Below, one piece after another: positions 1 to 8,943 of a stretch of 64,000 bases of DNA. Each line of letters starts with the position of its first letter. Position 1 is the first letter of the stretch. Source of the stretch: JAGQLF01 sp964437465 (lineage in GTDB: Bacteria; Patescibacteriota; Dojkabacteria; J137); NCBI GenBank assembly GCA_964437465.1, contig CAYTGI010000003.1:23660-87659 (forward strand). Reading direction: 5' to 3'. The position numbers and the translations under genes were made by a program. The notes beneath the pieces were generated by a model. The model was not told the origin of the DNA. It made no database searches and saw only the letters and a list, made by a program, of their open reading frames with translations.

Positions 1-1
1 T

Positions 2-316
2 ATCAATATTACTACTGATGCAGCAAAGCGAAGGGCTAAAGTAGTAACAAACGAAATTGATCAAAGTGGTCAGAAGTTTGTAGAAAATTATAATAAGCTT
101 ATAGATGAGTATAACTCGTTGAAAGATAGCTTCGAGGGTGATTTAACTGACAAATTTAATAAATATATTGCTGAAATAGAAAGTCTTCAAGAAATTAATA
201 AAACTTTGAGGGATAGACTGGACAATAAAATGGACTTGGATTCAAGACTTGGTAAGTATTTTGATGAAGATATTTTAGACAATGAAGATGTTGACTTAGA
301 AAAAAAGGACATTTAG
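2..316 (+). CDS. C-terminal end of a coiled-coil protein (5' truncated by window edge)
   Basis: The reading frame is open from base 2, so the gene starts outside the window; the TTG at 119 is only an internal codon. The visible 104 residues are highly charged and helical (KSLQEINKTLRDRLDNK-type heptads), consistent with a coiled coil, and end in an acidic tail before TAG. No catalytic motif is visible. It could be the tail of a cytoskeletal, chromosome-organising or secretion-related coiled-coil protein, but the family cannot be named from this end. About 130 bases without features separate it from the convergent tRNA-Gly. Confidence 0.6.
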   Translation: MNITTDAAKRRAKVVTNEIDQSGQKFVENYNKLIDEYNSLKDSFEGDLTDKFNKYIAEIESLQEINKTLRDRLDNKMDLDSRLGKYFDEDILDNEDVDLEKKDI

Positions 317-446
317 TCTATTTCTGCCTATTAACTTCATAAATGAAAAAAAGAACATTATTAATAATAACTCCCTCTTATTCTACTGTTACTCAATAAA
401 AAACACAATCTTCAATACTACTATAACTATATTTGAATGGTAAAAA

Positions 447-519
447 AGCAGATGACGAGGCTCGAACTCGCAACCTCTTCCTTGGCAAGGAAGCGTTCTA
501 CCAATTGAACTACATCTGC
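447..519 (-). tRNA. tRNA-Gly(GCC)
   Basis: On the minus strand the sequence folds as a 73-nt cloverleaf. The acceptor stem GCAGATG/CATCTGC pairs fully, the D stem is GTTC/GAAC, and the anticodon arm is CTTCC-TTGCCAA-GGAAG with anticodon GCC. The T arm is GCGAG-TTCGAGC-CTCGT and the discriminator is U. No CCA is encoded; a T run follows the 3' end. Confidence 0.95.
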
Positions 520-603
520 TCTTACAGAATATTCTCTTCGTGAATTATATCAGATTTTGTAATTTTCAAGTTTTTAAAAGTTACACTAAAGACCATTTTT
601 ATC

Positions 604-609
604 TATACT
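604..609 (+). promoter_or_regulatory. -10 box of the VanW gene, leaderless layout
   Basis: TATACT lies exactly 6 nt before the ATG at 616 and there is no Shine-Dalgarno sequence. Transcription would start at or next to the A of the ATG. The same layout recurs across the window. Confidence 0.55.
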
Positions 610-615
610 ATATCT

Positions 616-2118
616 ATGAAGTTAAGTAATACATTTTTTTACATCTTTTGTGTAGTAATGATATTCATTTCTTCTGCTCTACTTCTATTTATTATTAGAA
701 ATATTTTTGTCATTTCAAATGCTCAAGAGGTAGTTTATATTCCACTAGATAGTGAAGTAGCAGTTTCATTTATAGGTTCAGAAGTTGAAATCAACCCTTT
801 TGTTTACATTAAGATGATTGATAATAATGGAACATACATAAATCCAGGTAGTTTAATGCCAAAGAGTTACACTTATGAGGTAAATGAAGAACTATTGTTT
901 AGAAATTTCGGAATTAATCTAGGTAATCAAAACTTTGCTCAAATTGATGAATCAAATAGAGTTATAAATTGTGAGAATGATACATATTACTTCGTAATAG
1001 ATGAACAAAATTTTACAAAAGATCTACTAGATAATTTATCAAACGGGGTTAATTCTATAGAGCTATCGAAATATATAGCTGAAGGGGAAACTGAAATGTT
1101 AGAGGTCTGTAAGAAATTTAACTCAGAAATAATTCAGATTAGCACAACACTTGAAAATAGTATTGGACTAGATAAGACTTCAGTAAATAGTTATATCGGT
1201 CTATTTAATGAAAAGAATGATTATATATGGGATATATATAATCACAGTTTATTTGATTCTTATATTACCAAAGCAAAAGAAAAGTTTACCGTTGCTCCTT
1301 TCCCGGGTGCTTTTGAAGAGTTTGACAACTTTGTAGCTATTTATGTAAAACCCATAAACGGCAAAGAGATTAACGTTGAAAAAACTAAAGATAAAATCTC
1401 TAGATGGCTAAACAATAGAAATTCGATAATAGCTTTAGAATTTGACTCAGTTAATATTAATAGGAACTTTAATAACAAGCCTGTTTACGACTTAACTAAT
1501 TTAGTCGGTTCTGGGCAAACTAGAATAGATTTAATTAGGGATGGACAGGGTAATTCTGCTGTATATTTCGCAGAGCTGGGGTTAGAAGAAGTTCAGAAAG
1601 TAATAATTATGCCTGGTGAAGAGTTTTCTTATCTAAAGCAGATAGCTAAACAGCCTGGCTTAAATAGAACGGCTAGTGGAAGGTTAATTGGTATGGGATA
1701 TTGCAATTCAACAACAACAATATTTAGAGCAGCTTTAGAAACTGGCTTACCAATAACTGATCGATCCTCTCATGGAACAAATATTGCATCTTATGATTGG
1801 GGGTATCCAATGAATATTGTAGATTCCACATTTTATGCAGTTGAGGGATCTGAAATTGATTTAAAATTTATTAATGACTTTGATTACCCAATTATGCTTT
1901 ACTATGAAAAGGAGCAAGATGAAAATAATTTTCAGTATCATTACGTTCACATTTTTACCAGCTCAGAAGCTCAAAAAAGAAAGGTAGAACTATACGATTG
2001 GCGAAAATGGGGAGTTTATTCTCCTACACATTTCCAGGCTGAATTCAAAAGAAGAGTATGGGAAAATAATAATGTAAAACTCGAGGATAGCTTTTTTAGT
2101 AGATATATAGATAGATAA
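616..2118 (+). CDS. VanW family protein, membrane-anchored
   Basis: This 500-residue protein has one N-terminal membrane segment (about residues 8-31) and a large extracytoplasmic part. The VanW domain lies near residues 330-440: a PGEEFSY segment, then a MGYCNSTTTIFRAAL segment matching the family GGGxCQxSTTLFxAA signature, then an HG...Y...PMNIVDSTF stretch. VanW domains occur in glycopeptide-resistance clusters and in many cell-surface proteins of Gram-positives and CPR; their chemistry is unknown. The region before it (30-320) resembles the peptidoglycan-binding-like domain often found upstream of VanW, but only loosely. Its stop codon directly abuts the murG ATG, so the two are probably co-transcribed and linked to cell-wall work. 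Confidence 0.85.
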   Translation: MKLSNTFFYIFCVVMIFISSALLLFIIRNIFVISNAQEVVYIPLDSEVAVSFIGSEVEINPFVYIKMIDNNGTYINPGSLMPKSYTYEVNEELLFRNFGINLGNQNFAQIDESNRVINCENDTYYFVIDEQNFTKDLLDNLSNGVNSIELSKYIAEGETEMLEVCKKFNSEIIQISTTLENSIGLDKTSVNSYIGLFNEKNDYIWDIYNHSLFDSYITKAKEKFTVAPFPGAFEEFDNFVAIYVKPINGKEINVEKTKDKISRWLNNRNSIIALEFDSVNINRNFNNKPVYDLTNLVGSGQTRIDLIRDGQGNSAVYFAELGLEEVQKVIIMPGEEFSYLKQIAKQPGLNRTASGRLIGMGYCNSTTTIFRAALETGLPITDRSSHGTNIASYDWGYPMNIVDSTFYAVEGSEIDLKFINDFDYPIMLYYEKEQDENNFQYHYVHIFTSSEAQKRKVELYDWRKWGVYSPTHFQAEFKRRVWENNNVKLEDSFFSRYIDR

Positions 2119-3282
2119 ATGAAAAGAAAAATTATCATTACAGGGGGACATTCAACACCTGCTTTCGCAGTTTTAAATGAGCTACAAAGACATAGTGATT
2201 TGAAGGTTGTATGGGTGGGAGAAAAGTTTAATCAGTTGGGAAATAAAAATCCTTCTGCTGAATACACAACCGTTAAAGAAAAGTATAAAATCCGATTTAT
2301 TAATCTTAAGTCAGGGAAATTAGTTAGAAAGTGGAATGCAGAAAATGCTGCTCATGGCCTATTCCAGTTATTTAGACTTGTCGTTGGAAGCCTAAAAGCT
2401 TTATGTATAATTTTAACAGTTCGGCCAAGATTAATTTTATCTTTTGGAGGGTTTACAGCAGTCCCAATAGTGTTTTGGGCACATTTCTTTGGAATTAGAG
2501 TTATTACCCATGAACAAACCTTAGTTCCAGGCCTTGCAAATAAAATTATTGCAAAGTACGCAGATAAAATTCTTTTAAGTTGGTCAAGAGCTGCTCACGG
2601 TTTTCCAGAAAAAAAACTAATTCTAACTGGAAATCCCATTAGAGAAGAAGTTTTCCAAATTCAGTCAAATATAACTGCAAACTTTGATGAGAATTTGCCC
2701 ATTATCTACATTACTGGAGGAAACCAAGGGGCTCATGAAATCAACTCAAGAGTTTTTGCAATAATTAAAGACCTTCTAGATATCGCTAATGTTATTCACC
2801 AGACAGGAAATTCAACTGTCACAAAGGACTATGAGAAAGCATTAGGGATTTGGGAAGAATTAGAAGATTATAAAAAAGCAAGATATATTGTAAGATCCTA
2901 CATGGGACCAGAAGTAATTGGTGAAGTTATGAATAGATCTGATCTAATAGTTTCCAGAGCTGGGGCAAATACAATTACAGAGATCTTAGCTCTAGGTAAA
3001 CATAGCATCTTAATTCCAATTCCATGGTCTTCTGGAAATGAACAAGAGGAGAATGCACAGTTAGTTGCTGACGTAGGCCTTGCTTTAAGACTTACACAAA
3101 ATGAAGAACTTGAGCCGATGGATTTGTATAATGCTATTGTTGATGGTTTAGATAGAGTTGAGAGAGGACTTGGTTTTAGAGGTAGAGATATGAAAAAGGT
3201 AAAAGAAGATGCTTCAAGCTTGGTTAAGCTAGATGCGGCTGATCTAGTGACTCAGGTCGTTCTAAAGATGGCTTACTCTTAA
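2119..3282 (+). CDS. murG: UDP-GlcNAc:lipid I N-acetylglucosaminyltransferase (MurG-like)
   Basis: MurG adds GlcNAc to lipid I at the inner face of the membrane, making lipid II for peptidoglycan. The protein (387 residues) shows the glycine-rich N-terminal loop TGGHSTPA, a hydrophobic patch, ITHEQTLVPGLANK (family HEQNxxPGLxNK), GGNQGA (family GGSQGA) near the domain boundary, and SRAGANTITEILALGK, the UDP-sugar-binding motif. It starts one base after the VanW stop with no separate promoter, so it is in an operon with that gene. Its last 59 bases overlap the 3' end of the convergent membrane-protein gene. No other mur genes are in the window. Confidence 0.9.
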   Translation: MKRKIIITGGHSTPAFAVLNELQRHSDLKVVWVGEKFNQLGNKNPSAEYTTVKEKYKIRFINLKSGKLVRKWNAENAAHGLFQLFRLVVGSLKALCIILTVRPRLILSFGGFTAVPIVFWAHFFGIRVITHEQTLVPGLANKIIAKYADKILLSWSRAAHGFPEKKLILTGNPIREEVFQIQSNITANFDENLPIIYITGGNQGAHEINSRVFAIIKDLLDIANVIHQTGNSTVTKDYEKALGIWEELEDYKKARYIVRSYMGPEVIGEVMNRSDLIVSRAGANTITEILALGKHSILIPIPWSSGNEQEENAQLVADVGLALRLTQNEELEPMDLYNAIVDGLDRVERGLGFRGRDMKKVKEDASSLVKLDAADLVTQVVLKMAYS

Positions 3283-4345
3283 ATTTTTTAATCAAGTAAT
3301 ATTGAAACATAAGAATTACACAAATTGCTAAAACTATATAGTTCAGCAATAAGAAAGGATTTAAGATGCCGTCTACTAATGTTCCAAGAGCATTTTGAAA
3401 GTTATCTCTAAATTCATTATTTATAAAATTAAACTCATTTTCAGGCAGGTTTAATACGAAATTCTGTAAGATAAGCACAATTATTACTGTTAATCCAGTC
3501 TGAATTAATACAGCCCTACCCAGTATCTTTAAAGATCTACTTAGATCTTTTCGATTATTTATAATAAACATAACTACTAACAGTACTAAGAAAAGCAATA
3601 GATAATTTAAAACAACTTCAGTCGATCGATAAGCATCTTGTAGAAATACTAATGATCTAGAAATGTTAGATATTAATTCAGGATTTGTATCAAAAGCTAT
3701 TAATAGTTCTCCTATTTTTGAATTATTTTGAATATTTAAAACCGAGTTAGAAATATCTGTATAATCAAGAGATTGGATTTCTGAATCAATTCCTTCAGGA
3801 AGACAATCTAAAGTTGTCGGTACTCCATTGGATAAATTAACTTGTATTTCAAATTGTCTTTCATTTGAGCAGATAGGAAACTCAGCAACTTTGTTACCTA
3901 GATCTCTTTGTAAGTTAGGTACTGTGTTATCAATTCTTTCAGCAATTTTTTCTGAGGGGAAGAAGATTAGGAAATCAGCAGCTTCGAATTTTACATATTC
4001 AATTAACCTATCGATATTAGTATCTACAATCTCTTGGGTTAGGGCAGGATCAAGAAAACTAATTATGCCTTCTTGAACTATAGGTAGAAATTCTGAAGTT
4101 ATTGGAGATACATCAACTAACTCACTATTTCCTCCAGCAAGACTAGAGGAAATTAATCTTTCAATCTCTTCGCTATTTTCTTCTCCAATATATTCTGGAA
4201 TATCAGAATAAAGTCCACTCTCTTCTATAGTGTTTTTATATAAATCTCCATCTCTTAGGGCATAAAATAAACCTGCTAGGGGTGTCAGAGTACTAAGCAA
4301 TAACAAAATTATTGAAATTAGAAAGCCGTTAACGATTTTCTTCAT
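3224..4345 (-). CDS. Membrane protein with large extracytoplasmic domain, unknown
   Basis: The protein has an N-terminal membrane segment (about residues 5-28), roughly 210 residues outside the membrane, then three hydrophobic segments in the C-terminal third and a basic tail. I see no catalytic motif. The extracytoplasmic part has two cysteines that could form a disulfide. The ATG at 4345 is preferred over the GTG one codon upstream, because TATAAT at 4353-4358 sits 7 nt before the ATG. The gene is convergent with murG and overlaps its end. It resembles the hypothetical multi-pass proteins common in CPR genomes; no function can be assigned. Confidence 0.75.
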   Translation of the reverse strand: MKKIVNGFLISIILLLLSTLTPLAGLFYALRDGDLYKNTIEESGLYSDIPEYIGEENSEEIERLISSSLAGGNSELVDVSPITSEFLPIVQEGIISFLDPALTQEIVDTNIDRLIEYVKFEAADFLIFFPSEKIAERIDNTVPNLQRDLGNKVAEFPICSNERQFEIQVNLSNGVPTTLDCLPEGIDSEIQSLDYTDISNSVLNIQNNSKIGELLIAFDTNPELISNISRSLVFLQDAYRSTEVVLNYLLLFLVLLVVMFIINNRKDLSRSLKILGRAVLIQTGLTVIIVLILQNFVLNLPENEFNFINNEFRDNFQNALGTLVDGILNPFLLLNYIVLAICVILMFQYYLIKKFKSKPSLERPESLDQPHLA

Positions 4346-4352
4346 CACTCTG

Positions 4353-4358
4353 ATTATA
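4353..4358 (-). promoter_or_regulatory. -10 box of the 4345 membrane-protein gene
   Basis: Perfect TATAAT on the minus strand, 7 nt before the ATG, with no Shine-Dalgarno sequence between. This is the leaderless layout. Confidence 0.55.
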
Positions 4359-4394
4359 TTGAAATTAATATCGATTTGAAAGCATTAATCTCAT

Positions 4395-5759
4395 TTATAC
4401 ATAATAAAACTTAGACTTCTTGAAATCATTTAAAATCTCTTCTTTATCATAAGGGCTTACAAACCATATTCTTGGTTTACTTTTGTTTAAAAACTTTTGA
4501 ATAAATAGCTTTAATTCTTCTATCTGAAGTTCTTTCAATGCTTTATTCCCTTTTTTATAGTCATAATACATGTAAGGTGAATTATCTAATGCTTCTACAC
4601 CAAATCTTTCTGCATAATCATCAATAATAACTTCGTTACTTCTAAATATATGGTTGCTAATTATATTATTAAACCATGTTTTTCCATACTCGCTGTTAAA
4701 AAAATCTTCTACTCTGTTATAAATTGCATCGTAAGATGCATTTAATGTCTTTATTAAATTATCTCTATCACAGGTAAACTTAAATCCTCTAATTTTTTGA
4801 TCTATGCCAAATGTTACATCATATGTGTCTGCGCCGTAAATAAGCTGTTGTTCTTCTCTTAGAAATTGGTGATTAATCTGCCAAAAGAACGAATTCAGTA
4901 GTATTGTCATTTTATTTTCTTTATATTCTATCTCTTCTGGGAGTGAATAATAGAAGCCAATTGAAATAAAAACTCCACTCATGTTTTCTTCTTTAAAATG
5001 GTCGTAATCAAATTCTTGTTCAACATTAACTTTGTTTATTCTATGTTTTCTTCCTGATTTTTTTATATTAGAATATCTTTCTACTAGCTTTAATTCCTGT
5101 TCATCTAGTATTGTGGGTGACTGAATAGTCAGAATTAGATTTTCACTAGATATTATTGCGTTCTTATATTTTATTAAATCATTAACAGAAATTTTTTTAA
5201 TACTGTCTTTTGTTCCGATTACTCTTTCTCCTCTATAAGAATAATACTTGCTAATGAATTTTCGTTCGTACTGTAAATCTGGATCTCTATCTTCTTTATT
5301 ATATCTTTCCAGTTCACCTAAAATTATCCCTCTTTCTTTTTCTATATAGTCTTGAATTTTACTGTCAGGAAAATTAATTATTCCCCAGAAATATCTTAAA
5401 ATTCTTTTGGATGCTTTTTTATTACCATTCCCGTAGAAATATATGTATTTGAAAGATGTTGAGGCGTTAGCGCTAAAACCAGCTCTGTATTTAGTTCCAA
5501 ACACAAAACCATCAAACTTATCTTTATCTGGAATATAGTCATTAGGATTACCGAACATTACATGTTCAAGAAAGTGCGCTGTACCATGAGGTACTCCAAT
5601 TTCAGTTTCAAAAGCACTACCACCAGCGCATACAATTGAGAAATTAAATTCTATACTTTTAGGATTTATTGAATGTATTAATTCAAGACCATTCTTAAAC
5701 ACATATCTCCTGTTTTCTACTTTGAGGTTAAAGTCTTTCCACTTTTTTATTAGTTTCAT
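4395..5759 (-). CDS. M16 family zinc metallopeptidase
   Basis: The family's inverted zinc site HxxEH is clear as HFLEHVMF near residue 63. The third ligand probably comes from the downstream acidic helix GIILGELERY around residue 148. M16 (pitrilysin/insulinase/processing-peptidase) enzymes degrade or trim short peptides inside clam-shell chambers. At 454 residues this is a single-chain, half-size member like bacterial PqqL-type or YmxG-type proteins. No signal peptide is seen, so it is likely cytoplasmic. The start is supported by TATCAT 7 nt upstream of the ATG. No partner M16 subunit lies in the window; such enzymes may act as homodimers. Confidence 0.88.
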   Translation of the reverse strand: MKLIKKWKDFNLKVENRRYVFKNGLELIHSINPKSIEFNFSIVCAGGSAFETEIGVPHGTAHFLEHVMFGNPNDYIPDKDKFDGFVFGTKYRAGFSANASTSFKYIYFYGNGNKKASKRILRYFWGIINFPDSKIQDYIEKERGIILGELERYNKEDRDPDLQYERKFISKYYSYRGERVIGTKDSIKKISVNDLIKYKNAIISSENLILTIQSPTILDEQELKLVERYSNIKKSGRKHRINKVNVEQEFDYDHFKEENMSGVFISIGFYYSLPEEIEYKENKMTILLNSFFWQINHQFLREEQQLIYGADTYDVTFGIDQKIRGFKFTCDRDNLIKTLNASYDAIYNRVEDFFNSEYGKTWFNNIISNHIFRSNEVIIDDYAERFGVEALDNSPYMYYDYKKGNKALKELQIEELKLFIQKFLNKSKPRIWFVSPYDKEEILNDFKKSKFYYV

Positions 5760-5803
5760 ATTTTTGATGATACCATGAAAAAGAGATACACTAACAAATC
5801 TAC

Positions 5804-7777
5804 TTACTCTACACTAGTATCTCTAAACTCACCGAGTTTAGCGAGATCGTCCGGATTTGTAGTTATTAGATTATGTTCATTTTCACTTGCAACAACCTGA
5901 ATAGCAACATGGTTAGCGCCCGCAAAGAAAATACCCTGACCTATTCCTGCTGAAAGTAAGAAAGACTTTTCTCCTTCAGTTAAATAGAAAACTTTTTGAA
6001 GTTTGTCTATCGCAGCTGGAGCCTGTTTTAAAAGAATCTGCATTGAAGCATTATTAACAATCGCCTTACCATAATCTGAACTTAAGAAGTCATCTACGTC
6101 TTGTGTAATTGTAGTAAGACCTAATCCATATTTCCTAGCCCTTTTAGCGATTTGATATACAAAATAGGCAGCATCTTCATACTGCATCATAATCCATGCC
6201 TCGTCTATAATTAATAACCTCTTTCTTTTATCTTTCTTGATCTTAGTCCATATAAAATCAAGCATTGAGTACATCGCCATAGGTCTTAGATCAGGGGTTA
6301 AGTCTCTAATACTAAAAGCTGTAAAAGTATTATGGATATCGATGGTAGATTTTTGATCAAAAACACCAGCTGCACTACCTTTAATGTACCTTTCAAGCCT
6401 TCTAGCCATCGAATGAGCTTCTTCTTCAGCCATTGCGTTAAGAACCTTATATAGATCTTCTAGTAGAGGAGGTTCATTAGCATGAGTAGATTTATCAGGG
6501 GTAATTCCTTTCTCAGAATAAGTAAGAATTATAGCTCTATCTAAAATAGCTGCTTCCTCTCCTGTAAGTTGGCCTCCTAGCATTATTCTAATAAGTCCCG
6601 AAACAGATCTAATCTTAAATCTTAATTCATCCTCATCTTGATCGTAGAGTCCTGATAACTCAAAAGGGTTAAGTTTTTGTTCTCCGTCCTGAGAAAACGA
6701 TATGTATTCACCTCCAACAGCCTGACATAACCTATCGAACTCTTTTTCAGGGTCAATAATTATTATATCAACACCAAGCATTAAAGATCTAACTGCCTCA
6801 AGCTTAACTGTGTAAGATTTACCAGAACCAGATGCAGCCAAAACAACTGAGTTTGCATTCGGCAAAGAAAATCTATCAAAAATCACTAAAGAGTTATTGT
6901 GTAGATTAATTCCATATAGAACTCCTTTTTCCATTGTTAGCTCACTAGAGACAAATGGGAATGTACTTGCAATAGCTGTCGTATCCAAGTTTCTAGTCAT
7001 ATTTATTTTATCCAAACCATACGGAATAGTTGTTTGGAAACATTCTTCCTGTTGTAAGGTTGCAACTTTTATAATTAATCCAATTGTTGCTGCTGTCGAT
7101 TCAAGATTTTTTGCAACTTGGTCTAGCTCATCCAATGTATCTGCGTGAATTGTTAAATACATTCCGTACTGGAAGAACTTCTCATTTCCAGCTGCTAGTT
7201 GTTGTTGTAAGTTAAGTGCGTCCTGCAGTTTTTGTTTAATTATTGGATCTCCTTGTTGACCAGCTTTGATTTCTAGGTTAATAGTAGCTTGAAATTCAGC
7301 AATTCTTCTTTTTAAAAGTTTAAGCATTTCAGTTGTATCTTTTGGATAGTAGAAAGTACTTATATCAATTGGATATTCAAAATTAATTAGTGGTTCTAGC
7401 CAATTAGGATTAACAATACTTGGATAATCTACCACGAAGTATGATCTAAAATATCTACTACCTATAACAATATTACTAAAGTTAACTTCAATAGCTGAAG
7501 GAGCAATTATATCCTTTACATCAATTAGACCACTAGCAAAATCTTGGATAGCTTTTTGTTCTTTTGATAAAGCTTGAGCCTCTTTGGAATTTACAGGTTG
7601 CTTACTCCTTTTTCCTGTAGAAAATTTTCTTCTTTGGTTATTAATTTTTTGACTTTGAAGTTGTGGATTTGCCCCTCTTTGAACTACCTGCATCCTTTGA
7701 GGTAACTGAGATTGTTGAGTATTACCTACCACTTCCTTTCCATTCTTTTTTGTCTTAAATATGTCAAAAATTCCCAT
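5804..7777 (-). CDS. VirB4/TraC-type secretion ATPase, C-terminal ATPase part
   Basis: After a basic, Gln-rich low-complexity N-terminus (about residues 1-85) comes a VirB4-like core. Walker A is ASGSGKSYT near residue 316, a DPEKEF segment follows, Walker B is LLIIDEAW near residue 522, and TITQDVDDFL is the usual conserved stretch after it. VirB4 ATPases power type IV secretion and conjugation machines at the inner membrane. In CPR, orphan VirB4-like ATPases are common without a full T4SS and may serve pili or DNA uptake. It lies 2 nt downstream of the 7780-8451 gene, which encodes the missing N-terminal portion. No VirB6, VirB8 or relaxase is in the window. Confidence 0.88.
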   Translation of the reverse strand: MGIFDIFKTKKNGKEVVGNTQQSQLPQRMQVVQRGANPQLQSQKINNQRRKFSTGKRSKQPVNSKEAQALSKEQKAIQDFASGLIDVKDIIAPSAIEVNFSNIVIGSRYFRSYFVVDYPSIVNPNWLEPLINFEYPIDISTFYYPKDTTEMLKLLKRRIAEFQATINLEIKAGQQGDPIIKQKLQDALNLQQQLAAGNEKFFQYGMYLTIHADTLDELDQVAKNLESTAATIGLIIKVATLQQEECFQTTIPYGLDKINMTRNLDTTAIASTFPFVSSELTMEKGVLYGINLHNNSLVIFDRFSLPNANSVVLAASGSGKSYTVKLEAVRSLMLGVDIIIIDPEKEFDRLCQAVGGEYISFSQDGEQKLNPFELSGLYDQDEDELRFKIRSVSGLIRIMLGGQLTGEEAAILDRAIILTYSEKGITPDKSTHANEPPLLEDLYKVLNAMAEEEAHSMARRLERYIKGSAAGVFDQKSTIDIHNTFTAFSIRDLTPDLRPMAMYSMLDFIWTKIKKDKRKRLLIIDEAWIMMQYEDAAYFVYQIAKRARKYGLGLTTITQDVDDFLSSDYGKAIVNNASMQILLKQAPAAIDKLQKVFYLTEGEKSFLLSAGIGQGIFFAGANHVAIQVVASENEHNLITTNPDDLAKLGEFRDTSVE

Positions 7778-7779
7778 TT

Positions 7780-8451
7780 TTAAATACTTATAATTCCTCT
7801 TTCAATATCTTGTTCTCTAAGGTTTAGTATTTCAAGTCCAGTTTGATCTGGCTCATACATAGAGTAATAAAGCTTAATTAGTTCATCATTTTGTAGTTGT
7901 CTAGCAGCTATTCCTAGATTACCAAACTGTTTAAGAATATGATCTCTTTTGGGAAATAGTTCTTCTTTTGCTTTAACAACTAGTTCTGAAATATTTACAA
8001 TTTTCTTCTCTTTTCCCAGTAGCTGTCTCATCCATCCTGTTGTTATGATTGGAAGCCTATTCGTAGGTATTATTGCATAAAAACGTTTATCTAAAACTTG
8101 AGTTGACTGAGTCAAGTTAGTTATAAAGTCCTGATATATAGATACTTGATTAATTATCGCATCACTTGTAATTCGCATTTTGTACTTATCTAGTAATTTA
8201 AGATATTTTGCAATGTCAGTTCTTTGAGTTCTAATTACAATTTGAATTGGGAAGGTAATTGAATTTAAAAATGCTGCAAAAGAACCAATCCTAGCATCCT
8301 GTTCTTTTCCATCCAAAAGATCAAAGTTTAAGGAGGTTGTCTCTATTACAACAGAAACTTTACCGTTTTTTAGAACAACTAAATCATCTCTTATATCTTC
8401 TACATCAAGGTGTTGTTGTGTACTTACTTTTTTTGGATCAAATATTCCCAT
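7780..8451 (-). CDS. N-terminal partner of the VirB4-like ATPase
   Basis: This 223-residue soluble protein begins MGIFDPKK and is followed after 2 nt by the ATPase, which itself begins MGIFDIFK. The mid-region (IVIRTQRTDIAKYLKLLDKY and a long helix) resembles the N-terminal substrate or membrane-interaction domain of TraC/VirB4 proteins. I infer that the usual VirB4 chain is split into two co-translated genes. It has no membrane segment and no nucleotide-binding motif. The near-identical starts of the two proteins may reflect a short shared targeting or docking motif. Confidence 0.65.
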   Translation of the reverse strand: MGIFDPKKVSTQQHLDVEDIRDDLVVLKNGKVSVVIETTSLNFDLLDGKEQDARIGSFAAFLNSITFPIQIVIRTQRTDIAKYLKLLDKYKMRITSDAIINQVSIYQDFITNLTQSTQVLDKRFYAIIPTNRLPIITTGWMRQLLGKEKKIVNISELVVKAKEELFPKRDHILKQFGNLGIAARQLQNDELIKLYYSMYEPDQTGLEILNLREQDIERGIISI

Positions 8452-8460
8452 AGTTTTAGA

Positions 8461-8929
8461 TATTTTGCCTATACTATCTTACAAGGTAGGGATAAGAGAA
8501 TCAATTTTTAGTATATATGTGTCTCTAAATTGATTATGTTTTATATCTACTAGCTAGTTTCTTCAACTAGCAAAATAAAGAATAAGTAACATGTGGGGTT
8601 TGCCTGCCGGCAGGCAGAGGGAGAATTCTCCTTGTTAAGCGTGCCTCAAAGAGTAACTGAGAGATAGGCTGGAATTCTTCCCAAAACTTTTTGGTACTTT
8701 TTAGTTATAAAAAGTACAGGGATAAGAAAAAGTTTATATACATACTTTTATGACTAAAAGTATGCAAAAGTCCTGGGGGCTTAGCAAGTCTAACTTACTC
8801 GCACGGTTGACTGCTAAGACCCCCAGACCCCAACTTCTCGTAAGTTTGTTATTGCTACTTTATTAGATATAAAACTAATTATTTTGTATACTCATTCAGT
8901 TTTAAGGTGACTTTGGGTCGCTTTGTTGC
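8461..8929. repeat. Palindrome-rich intergenic block (at least five perfect or near-perfect hairpins)
   Basis: No open frame is evident here. The block contains a GC palindrome TGCCTGCCGGCAGGCA at 8601-8616 and GGAGAATTCTCC at 8620-8631. A 10-bp stem with a GTTA loop lies at 8694-8717 and a 10-bp stem with a TGAC loop at 8741-8764. A long stem at 8773-8786/8812-8826 (CTGGGGGCTTAGCA with one bulge) follows. The GC palindrome reappears, slightly changed, inside the interrupted tRNA-His at 31953-31972. The block could be an array of REP/MITE-like elements or a structured RNA; no known RNA family was recognised. Confidence 0.6.
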
Positions 8930-8935
8930 TATAAT
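8930..8935 (+). promoter_or_regulatory. -10 box of the 8944 gene
   Basis: Perfect TATAAT 8 nt before the ATG at 8944, with no Shine-Dalgarno sequence. Confidence 0.55.
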
Positions 8936-8943
8936 ATGGTGTC

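Noticed and set aside
8773..8826. Known structured RNA (RNase P, tmRNA, SRP) in the palindrome block
   Set aside because: None of the conserved core motifs of these RNAs could be found on either strand.
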